A stretch of 9,032 bases of DNA from Actinomycetes bacterium. GTDB taxonomy: Bacteria; Actinomycetota; Actinomycetes; Actinomycetales; Cellulomonadaceae. The DNA lies in the NCBI GenBank assembly GCA_023424135.1, contig JAFAEH010000369.1:1-9032 (forward strand), read 5' to 3'. Shown piece by piece: positions 5,494 through 9,032 of this stretch. The translations under genes and the position numbers were made by a program. The notes beneath the pieces are model-generated. The model saw nothing but the letters and a program-made list of their open reading frames with translations. It was not told the DNA's origin and searched no databases. Position 1 is the stretch's first letter. Each line of letters opens with the position of its first letter.

Positions 5494-8400
5494 ATGTTCC
5501 CAGGTCAGAGGGCATTTCTGCGTCCGGTTGCGGTGGGTGTGGGTGCGTTCGTCGCATTCTCGGCCACGAGTCTGGCCGTGCCCGCGCAGGCGTCGTCGCT
5601 CGTCGTCGAGGTCCAGACCACGACCGACTACCCGGTATCGGCGGGCTGCGCGACCGCGGCACCGGACGTGACGCTGCGCGAGGCGCTGTGCCGGGCGGGG
5701 CTGTTCGACGAGGCCGTCGTGACGCTGCCCGCGGGGACCTACGCCCTCACGGAGGGTGCGCTCGAGATCGACCCGGGACGCGCGCTCGACCTGACGGTCC
5801 GCGGTGCCGGTGCGGCGAGCACGACGATCGACGCCCAGGGCCGGTCGCGCGTGCTCGACGTGGACGCGTCGCTCGTCGGCGGCGTCGACGTCACGCTCGA
5901 GGGCGTGACCCTCACGGGCGGCGTCGGGGAACCGGACACCGGCGGGGGCGGCGCGGTCCTCGCGGGCACGGGCGACCCCGCCGCACCCGACTCCCTGACG
6001 CTGCGGGACTGCGTGCTGACCGGCAACCTCAACGCGCCCACCGGCGCCGGGACCTCCGCCGACGTCGGCGGCGCGGTCTCGATGTCCGGCGGGTCGTTGA
6101 CCGTGGACCGCTGCGACCTCGTGGACAACGTCGCCGACGGCGCCGGCGGCGGGGCGATCGGCTTCACGGGCGTGGGCGTCGACGACCGGGTCACCGTCAC
6201 GGGCTCACGGTTCGAGGACAACGAGGTGCGGTCCCCGGCGGCCACGTACACGACCGGTGGCGGCGCGATCGACGTGTCGCAGGGCGCCCCGACGACGACC
6301 GTCACGTCGACCCGCTTCCACGCGAACACCGTCACCTCGGGTCAGCGACCCGCGCGCGGGTCGGCCGTGCTCGTCGCCGCGGGCACCGCGACCCTCCGGG
6401 GCGTGTCCGTCACGGACAACGTCACGACCGGGACGACCGGCTCGACCGCGGCGGTCGACCTGGCCGCGGGGACGGTCGAGGACTCACGGTTCGTCGGCAA
6501 CGTCACGAGCGTCGCCGGGACGTCCGCACGTGCCGGGCTGGTCGGCGCGTCGAGCGCGGTGCGCACGTGGTGGGGCTGCACGGACCTCGCTCAGGGCACG
6601 TGCGACACCGCCGGCGGGGCGACGACCGCCCCGCACGCGACCGTCACGACGAGCCTGGCCCCGTCCACCGCGACCGTCGGGGCGACCGTGACGGCCGAGG
6701 CCGCCGTGGGTCTCGCCGACGGGTCGACGCCCACGCCGACGCTGCTGACCGTCCTGGCGGGTACGCCCGTGGCGTGGTCGGGGGCGACGTTCACGACCTC
6801 GTCCGCCGCCCTCGGCGCGGACGGCACCGCCGCGGCGACGTTCACCGCGACCGCCACGGGCCAGATCACCGCGACGGTCGACGGTGCGCCGTCGAGCGCC
6901 GGGCTGACGGTGGCGGTGCCCCCGCTGTTCCAGATCCACCCCGTGAGCACCACCGCGCCCGAGGGCGGGGCGGTCGCCTTCACCACCTCCGCGTCGGGCA
7001 CCCCGCCCCCGAGTATCACCTGGGAGCGCCGCACCGGCCCGTCCGCCCCGTGGACCCCGGCAGGCATGGCCGGGTCCGTCCTGATCCTGCCCGTGACGCG
7101 CGCCGACGACGGCACACAGGTGCGCGCCGTGGCCACGAGCACGGCCGGCACCGCGACCAGCGCGGTCGCGACCCTGACCGTCACCTACGGCCCGGAGGTC
7201 GTCGCCTCCCCGCAGGACGTGTCCGGCCTCGCCGGGACCCCGGTGACCTTCACCGCGAGCGCCCTGGGCAACCCGTCCCCCACCGTCCGCTGGGAGACCT
7301 CCGCCGACGGCACGACGTGGACCACGGTCCCCGGTGCGACGTCGTGGAGCTACACGCGCACGCTCGCCGAGGGTGACGACGGTCTGCAGGTGCGTGCCGT
7401 CGCGTCGGGCGCGGTCGGTGAGGTGCCGACGTCGTCGGCGGGCATCACGCTCGAGTCGGCGCCGGGCGTCGTCCCGCCGTCGGACGTCACGGTCGACGCG
7501 GGGTCGTCCGCGACCTTCACCGTCGGGGCGACGGGCGTGCCGGCACCGGACGTCACGTGGCAGTCGCTCGCACCGGGCGGTGCGACGTGGACCCCGTTCG
7601 CGACGGGGACGAGCACGACGCTCACCGACGTGCAGCCCGCGCAGGACGGCACCCGCGTGCGGGCCGTCGTGACGAACACGCACGGCACGGTCACGAGCGC
7701 GGAGGCGACGCTCACCGTGCGGTACGCCCCCACGCTCACCCAGCAGCCGCAGGACGTCACCGGGCTCGCGGGCGACGCCGTGACGTTCACCGCCACGGCG
7801 ACCGGCAACCCCGCCCCGACCGCGACCTGGCAGACGTCGGTCGACGGCAGCACGTGGACCGACGTCCCCGGGGCGTCGGGGTGGACGTGGACGCGCACCC
7901 TCGACGACGCGGACGACGGCCTGCTGGTCCGGGTCGTCGCGACCAACGCCCTCGGGTCCGCGCCGTCGACCGCGGCGCACGTGGGTGTGGACGCCCTGCC
8001 GACGATCACGGCGCAGCCCGCCGACGCCACGGCCGACGTCGGCACGTCCGCGACGTTCACGGTCGCCGTCGCGGGCCGGCCCGTGCCGGACGTGGCGTGG
8101 CAGACCCGGACCGACGGCGGCTGGGTCGACGTGCCGGGGGCGACGGGGTCGACGCTCGTCGTCGCGGCGACGGACGACCTCGACGGGACGTCGTACCGCG
8201 CCGTCGCGACGAACGTCCACGGGTCGGTCGCGAGCGACGCCGTGGCCCTGCACGTGCTGACGGCACCGACCGTCTCCGACCCGCAGGACGTCGCGACCGC
8301 GCCCGGGCGGGACGTCACATTCACGGTCGACGTGACCGGACGCCCCCTGCCGGTGGTCGTCTGGCAGACGTCGAGCGACGGTGCGACCTGGGTCGACGCC

Positions 8401-9032
8401 GCGACGGGCACGACGCTGCGGCTCACGCCGACCGTGGCCGACGACGGTCTGCGTGTGCGGGCGGTCGCGACCTCCGCCCTGGTCGGCGGCCCGGTGTCCG
8501 TCACGAGCGGGGAGGCCGAGCTCTCCGTGGCGGCCGTGCCCGAGGTGCTGACCGGCCCCGGCGCGTCCACGGGCCTGACGGCCGGCGTGCCGGCCACGCT
8601 CACGTGGGTCGTGAGCTCCGCCGGCGGCAGCGCCCGGTGGGACGTCTCGCGCGACGGCGGGGCGACCTGGTCGCCGCTGCCGCTCGGCTGGACGACGGCA
8701 GCGACGCCGGGGCTCGGCGGTCTCGCGGCCACGCGGGGCGCGTCGGTGGGTGCGGGTGCGACGTCGGCCGTGCCGGGTGGTGGCCTCGGGCTCGCCGCCG
8801 GTCCCGTGACGACGACCTCGCACACGCTGTCGCTCACGCCGACGGCTGCCGACGCGGGTGCGCGCGTGCGTCTGACCGTGACGAACGCGGGCGGGGACGC
8901 GCGCACGAGCACGGTCCTCGATGTCGCGAGCGCCGGGCCGGGGACGGGGCCGGGGACCGGGACCGGCACGGGGACCGGGACCGGCACGTCCGGCACCTCC
9001 GGGACGTCCGCGGCGTCCTCGCTCTCGAGCAC
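5494..9032 (+). CDS. Giant secreted surface protein: CSLREA-like, beta-helix and seven Ig-like domains (3' end outside window)
   Basis: From the ATG at 5494 the frame stays open to the right edge (1179 codons). Residues 1-33 are a signal peptide ending in the AxA site AQA. Residues about 38-70 (VEVQTTTDYPV ... VTLREALCRAG) resemble the CSLREA segment that precedes beta-helices. Residues about 75-375 form a right-handed beta-helix with repeated GGGA/GGAV turns and short strands such as LTLRDCVLTGN, LTVDRCDLVDN and VTVTGSRFEDN. A Ser/Thr/Ala beta-sandwich follows at about 380-465. Seven Ig-like domains of about 90 residues follow from about 475, each with W....DG..W..V and R.VATN..G. A Gly/Thr linker leads to the cut C-terminus. 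No catalytic motif was seen; an adhesin or structural surface fibre is inferred, with an anchor expected beyond the window. No Shine-Dalgarno precedes the ATG. It is divergent from the collar operon. Confidence 0.88.
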   Translation, partial: MFPGQRAFLRPVAVGVGAFVAFSATSLAVPAQASSLVVEVQTTTDYPVSAGCATAAPDVTLREALCRAGLFDEAVVTLPAGTYALTEGALEIDPGRALDLTVRGAGAASTTIDAQGRSRVLDVDASLVGGVDVTLEGVTLTGGVGEPDTGGGGAVLAGTGDPAAPDSLTLRDCVLTGNLNAPTGAGTSADVGGAVSMSGGSLTVDRCDLVDNVADGAGGGAIGFTGVGVDDRVTVTGSRFEDNEVRSPAATYTTGGGAIDVSQGAPTTTVTSTRFHANTVTSGQRPARGSAVLVAAGTATLRGVSVTDNVTTGTTGSTAAVDLAAGTVEDSRFVGNVTSVAGTSARAGLVGASSAVRTWWGCTDLAQGTCDTAGGATTAPHATVTTSLAPSTATVGATVTAEAAVGLADGSTPTPTLLTVLAGTPVAWSGATFTTSSAALGADGTAAATFTATATGQITATVDGAPSSAGLTVAVPPLFQIHPVSTTAPEGGAVAFTTSASGTPPPSITWERRTGPSAPWTPAGMAGSVLILPVTRADDGTQVRAVATSTAGTATSAVATLTVTYGPEVVASPQDVSGLAGTPVTFTASALGNPSPTVRWETSADGTTWTTVPGATSWSYTRTLAEGDDGLQVRAVASGAVGEVPTSSAGITLESAPGVVPPSDVTVDAGSSATFTVGATGVPAPDVTWQSLAPGGATWTPFATGTSTTLTDVQPAQDGTRVRAVVTNTHGTVTSAEATLTVRYAPTLTQQPQDVTGLAGDAVTFTATATGNPAPTATWQTSVDGSTWTDVPGASGWTWTRTLDDADDGLLVRVVATNALGSAPSTAAHVGVDALPTITAQPADATADVGTSATFTVAVAGRPVPDVAWQTRTDGGWVDVPGATGSTLVVAATDDLDGTSYRAVATNVHGSVASDAVALHVLTAPTVSDPQDVATAPGRDVTFTVDVTGRPLPVVVWQTSSDGATWVDAATGTTLRLTPTVADDGLRVRAVATSALVGGPVSVTSGEAELSVAAVPEVLTGPGASTGLTAGVPATLTWVVSSAGGSARWDVSRDGGATWSPLPLGWTTAATPGLGGLAATRGASVGAGATSAVPGGGLGLAAGPVTTTSHTLSLTPTAADAGARVRLTVTNAGGDARTSTVLDVASAGPGTGPGTGTGTGTGTGTSGTSGTSAASSLSS
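6916..8926 (+). repeat. Array of seven Ig-like domain repeats
   Basis: Within the giant gene, Ig-like units begin near 6916, 7183, 7459, 7723, 7993, 8260 and 8530, a spacing of 264-276 bases (88-92 codons). Each unit has a proline-containing entry (QPQDV, QPADA, DPQDV), a TFT..A.G.P.P.. segment, a W.TS.DG.TW core and a DDG..VRAVATN exit. The last unit is longer, carrying a Gly/Ala-rich insert of roughly 40 residues (about 8690-8817). The units are diverged at the DNA level, so this is an old array and not a recent expansion. Confidence 0.75.
8935..9020 (+). repeat. Low-complexity Gly/Thr linker with an 18-base tandem repeat
   Basis: Downstream of the last Ig unit the protein becomes GPGTGPGTGTGTG then TSGTSGTS. 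At the DNA level ggggaccgggaccggcac is perfectly duplicated at 8952-8969 and 8970-8987, flanked by shorter ggggacggggcc variants. Such linkers commonly separate surface domains from a wall or membrane anchor, which would lie outside the window. The tract could vary in length by slippage. Confidence 0.65.

Noticed and set aside
3957..5495. Extended 512-codon version of the double-collar gene starting at 5495
   Set aside because: The extra N-terminal part is Arg/Ala low-complexity sequence out of frame over the DUF6916-like gene and its promoter; the GTGA-coupled start at 4964 gives the expected collar N-terminus.
5688..7376. Long plus-strand open frame (562 codons) within the giant gene
   Set aside because: Its Arg/Gly/Asp-rich composition is typical of an out-of-frame high-GC reading; the frame from 5494 carries the signal peptide, beta-helix and Ig domains.
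6484..8823. Long open frame (779 codons) on the minus strand
   Set aside because: It lies opposite the giant surface gene, is dominated by Arg/Gly/Ala with no domain, and comes from the GC bias of the real plus-strand frame.
6916..8926. CRISPR-like or recently expanded DNA repeat array
   Set aside because: The periodicity is at the protein-domain level (about 270 bases); DNA copies are diverged and no short repeat-spacer pattern exists.
7350..9032. Long open frame (560 codons) on the minus strand with Ser/Val/Thr-rich sequence
   Set aside because: It is the mirror frame of the Ig-repeat coding region; its repeat-like appearance merely reflects the plus-strand Ig repeats.

Overview
The window is very GC-rich with strong G/C bias at third codon positions. 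It uses many GTG starts with purine-rich ribosome binding sites and has one probable leaderless gene. It carries actinobacterial families: a DUF2510 protein, an MT0933-like antitoxin-type protein, and a long secreted Ig-repeat protein. This points to a high-GC actinobacterium, possibly a Cellulomonas-like member of the Micrococcales. That genus guess is inference; no rRNA or other phylogenetic marker is present.

Layout from left to right. (1) The N-terminal part of a DUF2510 protein on the minus strand, cut by the left edge (1-278). (2) A 160-base gap with an 8+8 inverted repeat. (3) A 61-residue MT0933-like helical protein on the plus strand (439-624). (4) A 163-base convergent gap holding a perfect 14-base inverted repeat and further hairpins, a likely two-way termination zone. 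(5) A NiaP-like major facilitator transporter on the minus strand (788-2224). (6) A decayed gltS-type sodium/glutamate symporter on the minus strand (2255-3334), with two single-base frameshifts and no N-terminal third. (7) A minus-strand operon (3416-5371): a DUF6916-like protein with a Tat-like leader, a 335-residue protein made of two fused phage-tail-collar domains, and a 176-residue single-collar protein. The first two genes overlap by four bases (GTGA) and the third follows closely. (8) A 122-base divergent control region. (9) A very large plus-strand secreted protein (5494 to beyond the right edge, 1179 codons visible): signal peptide, CSLREA-like segment, right-handed beta-helix, seven Ig-like domains and a Gly/Thr linker.

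The most interesting part is 3416-9032. The collar operon and the giant surface protein are transcribed divergently. Their start regions carry two mirror-image copies of one 19-base element (consensus GGGTGAAWCTSYCTAGRST), each ending in a TANNNT -10-like hexamer. This suggests that a set of collar-domain proteins, a Tat-type DUF6916 partner and a fibrous adhesin-like protein are expressed together as one extracellular system. No capsid, terminase, sheath, baseplate or lysis gene is visible, so a prophage is not indicated. The joint function is inference. The left half (1-3334) looks like ordinary accessory transport and small-protein genes, apart from the gltS decay and the convergent hairpin region.
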